A stretch of DNA of 64,000 nucleotides from Xestospongia muta. Lineage: Eukaryota; Porifera; Demospongiae; Haplosclerida; Petrosiidae. Where the stretch lies: positions 1,862,501 through 1,926,500 of the forward strand of contig OY848927.1 in the NCBI GenBank assembly GCA_963693285.1, in the 5' to 3' direction. Shown here piece after piece: positions 46,801 to 60,000 of this stretch. Position 1 is the first letter of the stretch, and the number at the start of each line of letters is the position of its first letter. The notes beneath the pieces are model-generated. The model was not told where the DNA came from and made no database searches. It saw nothing but the letters and a program-made list of their open reading frames with translations. The position numbers and the translations under genes are program-made.

Positions 46801-49800
46801 TTAAAACTCTAAAATAAAGAGTTTAGAGCTTTTTGAAAGTTAAAAAAGATTAGAAATTAACTGTGAAAACTGGTTAAATAAACTGATCTAAAGAGTTTAG
46901 TAAGTTTATCTGTCTTGAATATACTATTAAAGTAGTCTAAATAGGTTAAAACTCTAAAATAAAGAGTTTAGAGCTTTTTGAAAGTTTAAAAAGATTAGAA
47001 ATTAACTGTGAAAACTGGTTAAATAAGCTGATCTAAAGAGTTTAGTAAGTTTTTCTGTCTTAAATATACTAATAAAGTAGTCTAAATAAGTTAAAACTCG
47101 AAAATAAAGAGTTTAGAGCTGTTTGAAAGTTAAAAAAGATTAGAAATTAACTGTGAAAAGTGGTTAAATAAACTAATCTAAAGAGTTTAGAAAGTTTATC
47201 TGTCTTAAGTATACTAATAAAGAAGTCTAAATAGGTTAAAACTCTAAAATAAAGAGTTAGAGCTTTTTGAAAGTTTAAAAAGATTAGAAATTAACTGTCA
47301 GAACTGGTTAAATAAGCTGATCTAAAGAGTTTAGTAAGTTTATCTGTCTTAAATATACTAATAAAGTAGTCTAAATAGGTTAAAACACTAAAAGAGTTTA
47401 GAGCTTTTTCAAAGTTTAAAAGATTAGAAATTAACTGTGAAAACTGGTTAAATAAGCTGATCTAAAGAGTTTAGTAATTTTATCTCTCTTAAATATACTA
47501 ATAAAGTAGTCTAAATAGGTTAAAACTCTAAAATAAAGAGTTTAGAGCTTTTTGAAAGTTTAAAAAGATTAGAAATTAACTGTGAAAACTGGTTAAATAA
47601 GCTGATCTAAAGAGTTTAGTAAGTTTATCTCTCTTAAATATACTAATAAAGTAGTCTAAATAGGTTAAAACTCTAAAGTAAAGTGTTTAGAGCTTTTTGA
47701 AAGTTAAAAAAGATTATAAATTAATTGTGAAAACTGGTTAAATAAACTGATCTAAAGAGTTTAGTAAGTTTATCTGTCTTAAATATACTAATAAAGTAGT
47801 CTAAATAGGTTAAAACTCTAAAATAAAGAGTTTAGAGCTTTTTGAAAGTTTAAAAAGATTAGAAATTAACTGTGAAAACTGGTTAAATAAGCTGATCTAA
47901 AGAGTTTAGTAAGTTTATCTGTCTTAAATATACTAATAAAGTGGTCTAAATAGGTTAAAACTCTAAAATAAAGTGTTTAGAGCTTTTTGAAAGTTTAAAA
48001 AGATTAGAAATTAACTGTGAAAACTGGTTAAATAAGCTGATCTAAAGAGTTTAGTAAGTTTATCTCTCTTAAATATACTAATAAAGTAGTCTAAATAGGT
48101 TAAAACTCGAAAATAAAGAGTTTAGAGCTTTTTGAAAGTTAAAAAAGATTAGAAATTAACTGTGAAAAGTGGTTAAATAAGCTGATCTAAAGAGTTTAGT
48201 AAGTTTATCTGTCTTAAATATACTAATAAAGTAGTCTAAATAGGTTAAAACTCTAAAATAAAGAGTTTAGAGCTTTTTGAAAGTTAAAAAAGATTAGAAA
48301 TTATCTGTGAAAACTAGTTAAATAAGCTTATCTAAAGAGTCTAGTAAGTTTATCTGTCTTAAATATACTAATAAAGTAGTCTAAATAGGTTAAAAGTCTA
48401 AAATAAAGAGTTTAGAGCTTTTTGAAAGTTTAAAAAGATTAGAAATTAACTGTGAAAACTGGTTAAATAAGCTGATCTAAAGAGTTCAGTAAGTTTATCT
48501 CTCTTAAATATACTAATAAAGTAGTCTAAATAGGTTAAAACTCTAAAATAAAGAGTTTAGAGCTTTTTGAAAGTTAAAAAAGATTAGAAATTAACTGTGA
48601 AAACTGGTTAAATAAGCTGATCTAAAGAGTTTAGTAAGTTTATCTGTCTTAAATATACTAATAAAGTAGTCTAAATAGGTTAAAACGCTAAGATAAAGTG
48701 TTTAGAACTTTTTGAAAGTTAAAAATGATTAGAAATTAACTGTGAAATCTGGTTAAATAAACTGATCTAAAGAGTTTAGTAAGTTGATCTTTCTAAAATA
48801 TACTAATAAAGTAGTCTAAATAGGTTAAAACTCTAAAATAAAGAGTTTAGAGCTTTTTGAAAGTTAAAAAAGAATAGAAATTAACTGTGAAAACTGGTTA
48901 AATAAGCTGATCTAAAGAGTTTAGTAAGTTTATCTGTCTTAAATATACTAATAAAGTATTCTAAATAGGTTAAAACTATAAAATAAAGTGTTTAGAGCTT
49001 TTTGAAAGTTTAAAAAGATTAGAAATTAACTGTGAAACCTGGTTAAACAGACTGATCTAAAGAGTTTAGTAAGTTTATCTGTCTTAAATATACTAATAAA
49101 GTGGTCTAAATAGGTTAAAACTCTAAAATAAAGTGTTTAGAGCTTTTTGAAAGTTTAAAAAGATTAGAAATTAACTGTGAAAACTGGTTAAATAAACTGA
49201 TCTAAAGAGTTTAGCAAGTTTATCTGTCTTAAATATACTAATAAAGTAGTCTAAATAGGTTAAAACTCGAAAATAAAGAGTTTAGAGCTTTTTGAAAGTT
49301 AAAAAAGATTAGAAATTAACTGTGAAAACTGGTTAAATAAACTGATCTAAAGAGTTTAGTAAGTTTATCTGTCTTAAATATACTAATAAAGTAGTCTAAA
49401 TAGGTTAAAACTCTAAAATAAAGAGTTTAGAGCTTTTTGAAAGTTAAAAAAGATTAGAAATTAACTGTGAAAACTAGTTAAATAAGCTGATCTAAAGAGT
49501 TTAGTAAGTTTATCTGTCTTAAATATACTAATAAAGTAGTCTAAATAGGTTAAAACGCTAAAATAAAGAGTTTAGAGCTTTTTGAAAGTTTAAAAAGATT
49601 AGAAATTAACTGTGAAAACTGGTTAAATAAGCTGATCTAAAGAGTTCAGTAAGTTTATCTCTCTTAAATACACTAATAAAGTAGTCTAAATAGGTTAAAA
49701 CTCTAAAATAAAGAGTTTAGAGCTTTTTGAAAGTTAAAAAAGATTAGAAATTAACTGTGAAAACTGGTTAAATAAGCTGATCTAAAGAGTTTAGTAAGTT

Positions 49801-49969
49801 TATCTGTCTTAAATATACTAATAAAGTAGTCTAAATAGGTTAAAACTCTAAGATAAAGTGTTTAGAGCTTTTTGAAAGTTAAAAAAGATTAGAAATTAAC
49901 TGTGAAATCTGGTTAAATAAGCTGATCTAAAGAGTTTAGTAAGTTCATCTTTCTTAAATATACTAATAA

Positions 49970-52900
49970 AGTAGTCTAAATAGGTTAAAACTCTAAAATA
50001 AAGAGTTTAGAGCTTTTTGAAAGTTAAAAAAATTAGAAATTAACTGTGAAAACTGGTTAAATAAGCTGATCTAAAGAGTTTAGTAAGTTTATTTGTCTCA
50101 AATATACTAATAAAGTAGTCTAAATAGGTTAAAACTATAAAATAAAGTGTTTAGAGCTTTTTGAAAGTTTAAAAAGATTAGAAATTAACTGTGAAACCTG
50201 GTTAAACAGACTGATCTAAAGAGTTTAGTAAGTTTATCTCTCTTAAATATACTAATAAAGTAGTCTAAATAGGTTAAAACTCTAAAATAAAGAGTTTAGA
50301 GCTTTTTGAAAGTTAAAAAAGATTAGAAATTAACTGTGAAAACTGGTTAAATAAGCTGATCTAAAGAGTTTAGTAAGTTTATCTGTCTTAAATATACTAA
50401 TAAAGTAGTCTAAATAGGTTAAAACTCTAAAATAAAGAGTTTAGAGCTTTTTGAAAGTTAAAAAAGATTAGAAATTAACTGTGAAAACTGGTTAAATAAA
50501 CTAATCTACAGAGTTTAGAAAGTTTATCTGTCTTAAGTATACTAATAAAGTTGTCTAAATAGGTTAAAACTGTAAAATAAAGAGTTTAGAGCTTTTTGAA
50601 AGTTAAAAAAGATTAGAAATTAACTGTGAAAACTGGTTAAATAAGCTGATCTAAAGAGTTTAGTAAGTTTATCTGTCTTAAATATACTAATAAAGTAGTC
50701 TAAATAGGTTAAAACTCTAAAATAAATAGTTTAGAGCTTTTTGAAGTTAAAAAAGATTAAAAATTAAGTGTGAAAACTGGTTAAATAAGCTGATCTAAAG
50801 AGTTTAGTAAGTTTATCTGTCTTAAATATACTAATAAAGTAGCCTAAATATGTTAAAACTCTAAAATAAAGAGTTTAGAGCTTTTTTAAACTTTAAAAAG
50901 ATTAGAAATTAACTGTGAAAACTGGTTAAATAAGCTGATCTAAAGAGTTTAGTAAGTTTATCATTCTTAAATATACTAATAAAGTAGTCTAAATAGGTTA
51001 AAACTCTAAAATAAAGTGTTTAGAGCTTTTTGAAAGTTAAAAAAGATTAAAATTAATTGTGAAAACTGCTTAAATAAACTGATCTAAAGATTTAGTAAGT
51101 TTATCTGTCTTAAATATAGTAATAAAGTAGTCTAAATAGCTTAAAACTCTAAAATAAAGAGTTTAGAGCTTTTTGAAAGTTTAAAAAGATTAGAAATTAA
51201 CTGTGAAAACTGGTTAAATAAGCTGATCTAAAGAGTTTAGTAAGTTTATCTGTCTTAAATATACTAATAAAGTAGTCTAAATAGGTTAAAACGATAAAAT
51301 AAAGAGTTTAGAGCTTTTTGAAAGTTTAAAAAGATTAGAAATTAACTGTGAAAACTGGTTAAATAAACTAATCTATAGAGTTTAGAAAGTTTATCTGTCT
51401 TAAGTATACTAATAAAGTTGTCTAAATAGGTTAAAACTCTAAAATAAAGAGTTTAGAGCTTTTTGAAAGTTAAAAAAGATTAGAAATTAACTGTGAAAAC
51501 TGGTTAAATAAGCTGATCTAAAGAGTTTAGTAAATTTATCTGTCTTAAATATACTAATAAAGTAGTCTAAATAGGTTAAAACTCTAAAATAAATAGTTTA
51601 GAGCTTTTTGAAAGTTAACAAAGATTAGAAATTAACTGTGAAAACTGGTTAAATAAGCTGATCTAAAGAGTTTAGTAAGTTTATCTCTCTTAAATATACT
51701 AATAAAGTAGTCTAAATAGGTTAAAACTCTAAAATAAAGTGTTTGGAGCTTTTTGAAAGTTTAAAAAGATTAGAAATTAACTGTGAAAACTGGGTAAATA
51801 AGCTGATCTAAAGAGTTTAGTAAGTTTATCTGTCTTAAATATACTAATAAAGTAGTCTAAATAGGTTAAAACTCTAAAATAAAGTGTTTAGAGCTTTTTG
51901 AAAGTTTAAAAATATTAGAAATTAACTGTGAAACCTGGTTAAACAGACTGATCTAAAGAGTTTAGTAAGTTTATCTCTCTTAAATATACTAATAAAGTAG
52001 TCTAAATAGGTTAAAACTCTAAAATAAAGAGTTTAGAGCTTTTTGAAAGTTAAAAAAATTAGAAATTAACTGTGAAAACTGGTTAAATAAGCTGATCTAA
52101 AGAGTTTAGTAAGTTTATTTGTCTCAAATATACTAATAAAGTAGTCTAAATAGGTTAAAACTATAAAATAAAGTGTTTAGAGCTTTTTGAAAGTTTAAAA
52201 AGATTAGAAATTAACTGTGAAACCTAGTTAAACAGACTGATCTAAAGAGTTTAGTAAGTTTATCTCTCTTAAATATACTAATAAAGTAGTCTAAATAGGT
52301 TAAAACTCTAAAATAAAGAGTTTAGAGCTTTTTGAAAGTTAAAAAAGATTAGAAATTAACTGTGAAAACTGGTTAAATAAGCTGATCTAAAGAGTTTAGT
52401 AAGTTTATCTGTCTTAAATATACTAATAAAGTAGTCTAAATAGGTTAAAACTCTAAAATAAAGAGTTTAGAGCTTTTTGAAAGTTAAAAAAGATTAGAAA
52501 TTAACTGTGAAAACTGGTTAAATAAACTAATCTACAGAGTTTAGAAAGTTTATCTGTCTTAAGTATACTAATAAAGTTGTCTAAATAGGTTAAAACTGTA
52601 AAATAAAGAGTTTAGAGCTTTTTCAAAGTTAAAAAAGATTAGAAATTAACTGTGAAAACTGGTTAAATAAGCTGATCTAAAGAGTTTAGTAAGTTTATCT
52701 GTCTTAAATATACTAATAAAGTAGTCTAAATAGGTTAAAACTCTAAAATAAATAGTTTAGAGCTTTTTGAAGTTAAAAAAGATTAGAAATTAAGTGTGAA
52801 AACTGGTTAAATAAGCTGATCTAAAGAGTTTAGTAAGTTTATCTGTCTTAAATATACTAATAAAGTAGCCTAAATATGTTAAAACTCTAAAATAAAGAGT

Positions 52901-53925
52901 TTAGAGCTTTTTTAAACTTTAAAAAGATTAGAAATTAAGTGTGAAAACTGGTTAAATAAGCTGATCTAAAGAGTTTAGTAAGTTTATCATTCTTAAATAT
53001 ACTAATAAAATAGTCTAAATAGGTTAAAACTCTAAAATAAAGTGTTTAGAGCTTTTTGAAAGTTAAAAAAGATTAAAATTAATTGTGAAAACTGCTTAAA
53101 TAAACTGATCTAAAGAGTTTAGTAAGTTTATCTGTCTTAAATATAGTAATAAAGTAGTCTAAATAGCTTAAAACTCTAAAATAAAGAGTTTAGAGCTTTT
53201 TGAAAGTTTAAAAAGATTAGAAATTAACTGTGAAAACTGGTTAAATAAGCTGATCTAAAGAGTTTAGTAAGTTTATCTGTCTTAAATATACTAATAAAGT
53301 AGTCTAAATAGGTTAAAACGATAAAATAAAGAGTTTAGAGCTTTTTGAAAGTTTAAAAAGATTAGAAATTAACTGTGAAAACTGGTTAAATAAACTAATC
53401 TATAGAGTTTAGAAAGTTTATCTGTCTTAAGTATACTAATAAAGTTGTCTAAATAGGTTAAAACTCTAAAATAAAGAGTTTAGAGCTTTTTGAAAGTTAA
53501 AAAAGATTAGAAATTAACTGTGAAAACTGGTTAAATAAGCTGATCTAAAGAGTTTAGTAAATTTATCTGTCTTAAATATACTAATAAAGTAGTCTAAATA
53601 GGTTAAAACTCTAAAATAAATAGTTTAGAGCTTTTTGAAAGTTAACAAAGATTAGAAATTAACTGTGAAAACTGGTTAAATAAGCTGATCTAAAGAGTTT
53701 AGTAAGTTTATCTCTCTTAAATATACTAATAAAGTAGTCTAAATAGGTTAAAACTCTAAAATAAAGTGTTTGGAGCTTTTTGAAAGTTTAAAAAGATTAG
53801 AAATTAACTGTGAAAACTGGGTAAATAAGCTGATCTAAAGAGTTTAGTAAGTTTATCTGTCTTAAATATACTAATAAAGTAGTCTAAATAGGTTAAAACT
53901 CTAAAATAAAGTGTTTAGAGCTTTT
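49970..53925 (+). repeat. Higher-order repeat, 2026-bp period (14 monomers), two tandem units
   Basis: ATTTGTCTCAAATATAC at 50091 and 52117, CTAATCTACAGAG at 50501 and 52527, and ATCTATAGAG at 51371 and 53398 are 2026-2027 bp apart. Similarity ends near 51900/53925. Confidence 0.9.
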
Positions 53926-56900
53926 TGAAAGTTAAAGAAGATTAAAATTAATTGTGAAAACTGGTTAAATAAACTGATCTAAAGATTTAGTAAGTTTATC
54001 TGTCTTAAATATAGTAATAAAGTAGTCTAAATAGCTTAAAACTCTAAAATAAAGAGTTTAGAGCTTTTTGAAAGTTTAAAAAGATTAGAAATTAACTGTG
54101 AAAACTGGTTAAATAAGCTGATCTAAAGAGTTTAGTAAGTTTATCATTCTTAAATATACTAATAAAGTAGTCTAAATAGGTTAAAACTTTAAAATAAAGT
54201 GTTTAAAGCTTTTTGAAAGTTAAAAAAGATTAAAATTAATTGTCAAAACTGGTTAAATAAACTGATCTAAAGAGTTTAGTAAGTTTATCTGTCTTAAATA
54301 TAGTAATAAAGTAGTCTAAATAGCTTAAAACTCTAAAATAAAGTGTTTAGAGCTTTTTGAAAGTTTAAAAAGATTAGAAATTAACTGTGAAAACTGGGTA
54401 AATAAGCTGATCTAAAGAGTTTAGTAAGTTTATCTGTCTTAAATATACTAATAAAGTGGTCTAAATAGGTTAAAACGCTAAAATAAAGAGTTTAGAGCTT
54501 TTTGAAAGTTTAAAAAGATTAGAAATTAATTGTGAAAACTGGTTAAATAAGCTGATCTAAAGAGTTTAGTAAGTTTATCTCTGTTAAATATACTAATAAA
54601 GTAGTCTAAATAGGTTAAAACTCTAAAATAAAGAGTTTAGAGCTTTTTGAAAGTTAAAAGAGATTAGAAATTAACTGTGAAAACTGGTTAAATAAGCTGA
54701 TCTAAAGAGTTTAGTAAGTTTATCTGTCTTAAATATACTAATAAAGTAGTCTAAATAGGTTAAAACTCTAAAAAAAGAGTTTAGAGCTTTTTGAAAGTTA
54801 AAAAAGATTAGAAATTAACTGTGAAATCTGGTTAAATAAGCTGATCTAAAGAGTTTAGTAAGTTTATCTGTCTTAAATATACTAATAAAGTAGTCTAAAT
54901 AGGTTAAAACTCTAAAATAAAGAGTTTAGAGCTTTTTGAAAGTTAAAAAAGATTAGAAATTAACTGTGAAAACTAGTTAAATAAGCTGATCTAAAGAGTT
55001 TAGTAAGTTTATCTGTCTTAAATATACTAATAAAGTAGTCTAAATAGGTTAAAACTCGAAAATAAAGTGTTTAGAGCTTTTTGAAAGTTAAAAAAGATTA
55101 GAAATTAACTGTGAAAACTGGGTAAATAAGCTGATCTAAAGAGTTTAGTAAGTTTATCTGTCTTAAATATACTAATAAAGTAGTCTAAATAGGTTAAAAC
55201 GATAAAATAAAGAGTTTAGAGCTTTTTGAAAGTTTAAAAAGATTAGAAATTAACTGTGAATCCTGGTTAAATAAACTAATCTACAGAGTTTAGAAAGTTT
55301 ATCTGTCTTAAGTATACTAATAAATTTGTCTAAATAGGTTAAAACTCTAAAATAAAGAGTTTAGAGCTTTTTGAAAGTTTAAAAAGATTAGAAATTAACT
55401 GTGAAAACTGGTTAAATAAGCTGATCTAAAGAGTTTAGTAAATTTATCTGTCTTAAATATACTAATAAAGTAGTCTAAATAGGTTAAAACTCTAAAATAA
55501 ATAGTTTAGAGCTTTTTGAAAGTTAACAAAGATTAGAAATTAACTGTGAAAACTGGTTAAATAAGCTGATCTAAAGAGTTTAGTAAGTTTATCTCTCTTA
55601 AATAAACTAATAAAGTAGTCTAAATAGGTTAAAACTCTAAAATAAAGTGTTTGGAGCTTTTTGAAAGTTTAAAAAGATTAGAAATTAACTGTGAAAACTG
55701 GTTAAATAAGCTGATCTAAAGAGTTTAGTAAGTTTATCTGTCTTAAATATACTAATAAAGTAGTCTAAATAGGTTAAAACTCTAAAATAAAGAGTTTAGA
55801 GCTTTTTGAAAGTTTAAAAAGATTAGAAATTAAGTGTGAAAACTGGTTAAATAAGCTGATCTAAAAAGTTTAGTAAGTTTATCTGTCTTAAATATACTAA
55901 TAAAGTAGTCTAAATATGTTAAAACTCTAAAATAAAGAGTTTAGAGCTTTTTTAAACTTTAAAAAGATTAGAAATTAACTGTGAAAACTGGTTAAATAAG
56001 CTGATCTAAAGAGTTTAGTAAGTTTATCATTCTTAAATATACTAATAAAGTAGTCTAAATAGGTTAAAACTTTAAAATAAAGTGTTTAGAGCTTTTTGAA
56101 AGTTAAAAAAGATTAAAATTAATTGTGAAAACTGGTTAAATAAACTGATCTAAAGAGTTTAGTAAGTTTATCTGTCTTAAATATAGTAATAAAGTAGTCT
56201 AAATAGCTTAAAACTCTAAAATAAAGTGTTTAGAGCTTTTTGAAATTTAAAAAAGATTAGAAATTAACTGTGAAAACTGGGTAAATAAGCTGATCTAAAG
56301 AGTTTAGTAAGTTTATCTGTCTTAAATATACTAATAAAGTAGTCTAAATAGGTTAAAACGCTAAAATAAAGAGTTTAGAGCTTTTTGAAAGTTTAAAAAG
56401 ATTAGAAATTAACAGCGAAAACTGGTTAAATAAGCTGATCCAAAGAGTTTAGTAAGTTTATCTGTCTTAAATATACTAATAAAGTAGTCTAAATAGGTTA
56501 AAACTCTAAAATAAAGAGTTTAGAGCTTTTTGAAAGTTAAAAGAGATTAGAAATTAACTGTGAAAACTGGTTAAATAAGCTGATCTAAAGAGTTTAGTAA
56601 GTTTATCTGTCTTAAATATACTAATAAAGTAGTCTAAATAGGTTAAAACTCTAAAAAAAAGAGTTTAGAGCTTTTTGAAAGTTAAAAAAGATTAGAAATT
56701 AACTGTGAAATCTGGTTAAATAAGCTGATCTAAAGAGTTTAGTAAGTTTATCTGTCTTAAATATACTAATAAAGTAGTCTAAATAGGTTAAAACTCTAAA
56801 ATAAAGAGTTTAGAGCTTTTTGAAAGTTAAAAAAGATTAGAAATTAACTGTGAAAACTGGTTAAATAAGCTGATCTAAAGAGTTTAGTAAGTTTATCTGT

Positions 56901-57000
56901 CTTAAATATACTAATAAAGTAGTCTAAATAGGTTAAAACTCTAAAATAAAGTGTTTAGAGCTTTTTCAAAGTTAAAAACGATTAGAAATTAACTGTGAAA
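53200..57000 (+). repeat. Higher-order repeat, 1883-bp period (13 monomers)
   Basis: TTATCATTCTTAAATATAC at 54141 and 56024, GGGTAAATAAGCTG at 54396 and 56279, and AAAACGATAAAATAAAG near 53316 and 55199 are 1883 bp apart. It overlaps the 2026-bp repeat, so amplification events are nested. A few monomers (about 53930/55815) do not match. Confidence 0.8.
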
Positions 57001-60000
57001 ACTGGTTAAATAAGCTGATCTAAAGAGTTTAGTAAGTTTATCTCTCTTAAATATACTAATAAAGTAGTCTAAATAATTTAAAAGTCTAAAATAAAGGTTT
57101 TTGATTTTTTTTAAAGTTTAAAAACATTAGAAATTAACTGTGAAAACTGGTTAAATAAGCTGATCTAAAGAGTTTAGTAAGTTTATCTATCTTAAGTATA
57201 CTTATAAAGTAGTCTAAATAGGTTAAAACTCTAAAATAAAGAGTTTAGAGCTTTTTGAAAGTTAAAAAAGATTAGAAATTAACTGTGAAAACTGGTTAAA
57301 TAAGCTGATCTAAACAGTTTAGTAAGTTTATCTCTCTTAAATATACTAATAAAGTAGTCTAAACAGGTTAAAACTCTAAAATAAAGTGTTTAGAGCTTTT
57401 TGAAAGTTAAAAAAGATTAGAAATTAACTGTGAAAACTGGTTAAATAAGCTGATCTAAAGAGTTTAGAAAGTTTATCTATCTTAAATATTCCAATAAAGT
57501 AGTCTGAATAGGTTAAAACTCTAAAATAAAGAGTTTGAGCTTTTTGAAAGTTAAAAAAGATTAGAAATTAACTGTGAAAAGTGGTTAAATAAGCTGATCT
57601 AAAGAGTTTAGTAAGTTTATCTGTCTTAAATATACTAATAAAGTAGTCTAAATAGGTTAAAACTCTAAAATAAAGTGTTTAGAGCTTTTTGAATGTTAAA
57701 AAAGATTAGAAATTAACTGTGAAAACTGGTTAAATAAACTGAACTAAAGAGTTTACAGAGTTTATCTGTGTTAAATATACTAATAAAGTAGTCTAAATAG
57801 GTTAAAACTATAAAATAAAGAGTTTAGAGCTTTTTGAAAGTTAAAAAAGATTAGAAATTAACTGTGAAAACTGGTTAAATAAACTGATCTAAAGAGTTTA
57901 GTAAGTTTATCTGTCTTAAATATACTAATAAAGTAGTCTAAATAGCTTAAAACTCTAAAATAAAGAGTTTAGAGCTTTTTGAAAGTTTAAAAAGATTAGA
58001 AATTAACTGTGAAAACTGGGTAAATAAGCTGATCTAAAGAGTTTAGTAAGTTTATCTGTCTTAAATATACTAATAAAGTAGTCTAAATAATTTAAAAGTC
58101 TAAAATAAAGTTTTTAGATTTTTTTAAAGTTTAAAAACATTAGAAATTAACTGTGAAAACTGGTTAAATAAGCTGATCTAAAGAGTTTAGTAAGTTGATC
58201 TGTCTTAAATATACTAATAAAGTAGTCTAAATAGGTTAAAACTCTAAAATAAAGAGTTTAGAGCTTTTTGAAAGTTAAAAAAGATTAGAAATTAACTGTG
58301 AAAACTGTTTAAATAAACTTATATAAAGAGTTTAGTAAGTTTATCTATCTTATGTATACTAATAAAGTAGTCTAAATAGGTTAAAACTCTAAAATAAAGT
58401 GTTTAGAGCTTTTTCAAAGTTAAAAAAGATTAGAAATTAACTGTGAAATCTGGTTAAATAAGCTGATCTAAAGAGTTTAGTAAGTTTATCTATCTTAAAT
58501 ATTCTAATAAAGTAGTCTAAATAAGTTAAAACTCTAAAATAAAGAGTTTGAGCTTTTTGAAAGTTAAAAAAGATTAGAAATTAACTGTGAAAACTGGTTA
58601 AATAAGCTGATCTAAAGAGTTTAGTAAGTTTATCTCTCTTAAATATACTAATAAAGTAGTCTAAATAGGTTAAAACTCTAAAATAAAGTGTTTAGAGCTT
58701 TTTGAATGTAAAAAAAGATTAGAAATTAACTGTGAAAACTGGTTAAATAAACTGATCTAAAGAGTTTAGTAAGTTTATCTGTGTTAAATATACTAATAAA
58801 GTTGTCTAAATAGGTTAAAACTATAAAATAAAGTCTTTAGAGCTTTTTGAAAGTTAAAAAAGATTAGAAATTAACTGTGAAAACTGGTTAAATAACATGA
58901 TCTAAAGAGTTTAGTAAGTTTATCTCTCTTAAAGATACTAATAAAGTAGTCTAAATAGGTTAAAACTCGAAAATAAAGAGTTTAGAGCTTTTTGAAAGTT
59001 TAAAAAGATTAGAAATTAACTGTGAAAACTGGTTAAATAAACTGATCTAAAGAGTTTAGTAAGTTTATCTGTCTTAAATATACTAATAAAGTAGTCTAAA
59101 TAGGTTAAAACTCTAAAATAAAGTGTTTAGAGCTTTTTGAAAGTTAAAAAAGATTAGAAATTAACTGTGAAAACTGGTTAAATAAACTGATCTAAAGAGT
59201 TTAGTAAGTTTATCTGTCTTAAATATACTAATAAAGTAGTCTAAATAGGTTAAAACTCGAAAATAAAGAGTTTAGAGCTTTTTGAAAGTTAAAAAAGATT
59301 AGAAATTAACTGTGAAAACTGGTTAAATAAGCTGATCTAAAGAGTTTAGTAAGTTTATCTGTCTTAAATATACTAATAAAGTAGTCTAAATAGGTTAAAA
59401 CTCTAAAATAAAGTGTTTAGAGCTTTTTGAAAGTTAAAAAAGATTAGAAATTAACTGTGAAAACTGGTTAAATAAACTGATCTAAAGAGTTTAGTAAGTT
59501 TATCTGTCTTAAATATACTAATAAAGTAGTCCAAATAGGTTAAAACTCTAAAATAAAGAGTTTAGAGCTTTTTTAAAGTTAAAAAAGATTAGAAATTAAC
59601 TGTGAAATCTGGTTAAATAAACTGATCTAAAGAGTTTAGTAAGTTTATCTGTCTTAAATATACTAATAAAGTAGTCTAAATAGGTTAAAACTCTAAAATA
59701 AAGTGTTTAGAGCTTTTTGAAAGTTTAAAGAGATTAGAAATTAAGTGTGAAAACTGGTTAAATAAGCTGATCTAAAGAGTTTAGTAAGTTTATCTGTCTT
59801 AAATATACTAATAAAGTAGTCTAAATAGGTTAAAACTCTAAAATAAAGAGTTTAGAGCTTCTTGAAAGTTAAAAAAGATTAGAAATTAACTGTGAAAACT
59901 GGTTAAATAAGCTGATCTAAAGAGTTTAGTAAGTTTATCTGTCTTAAATATACTAATAAAGTAGTCTAAATAGGTTAAAACTCTAAAATAAAGAGTTTAG

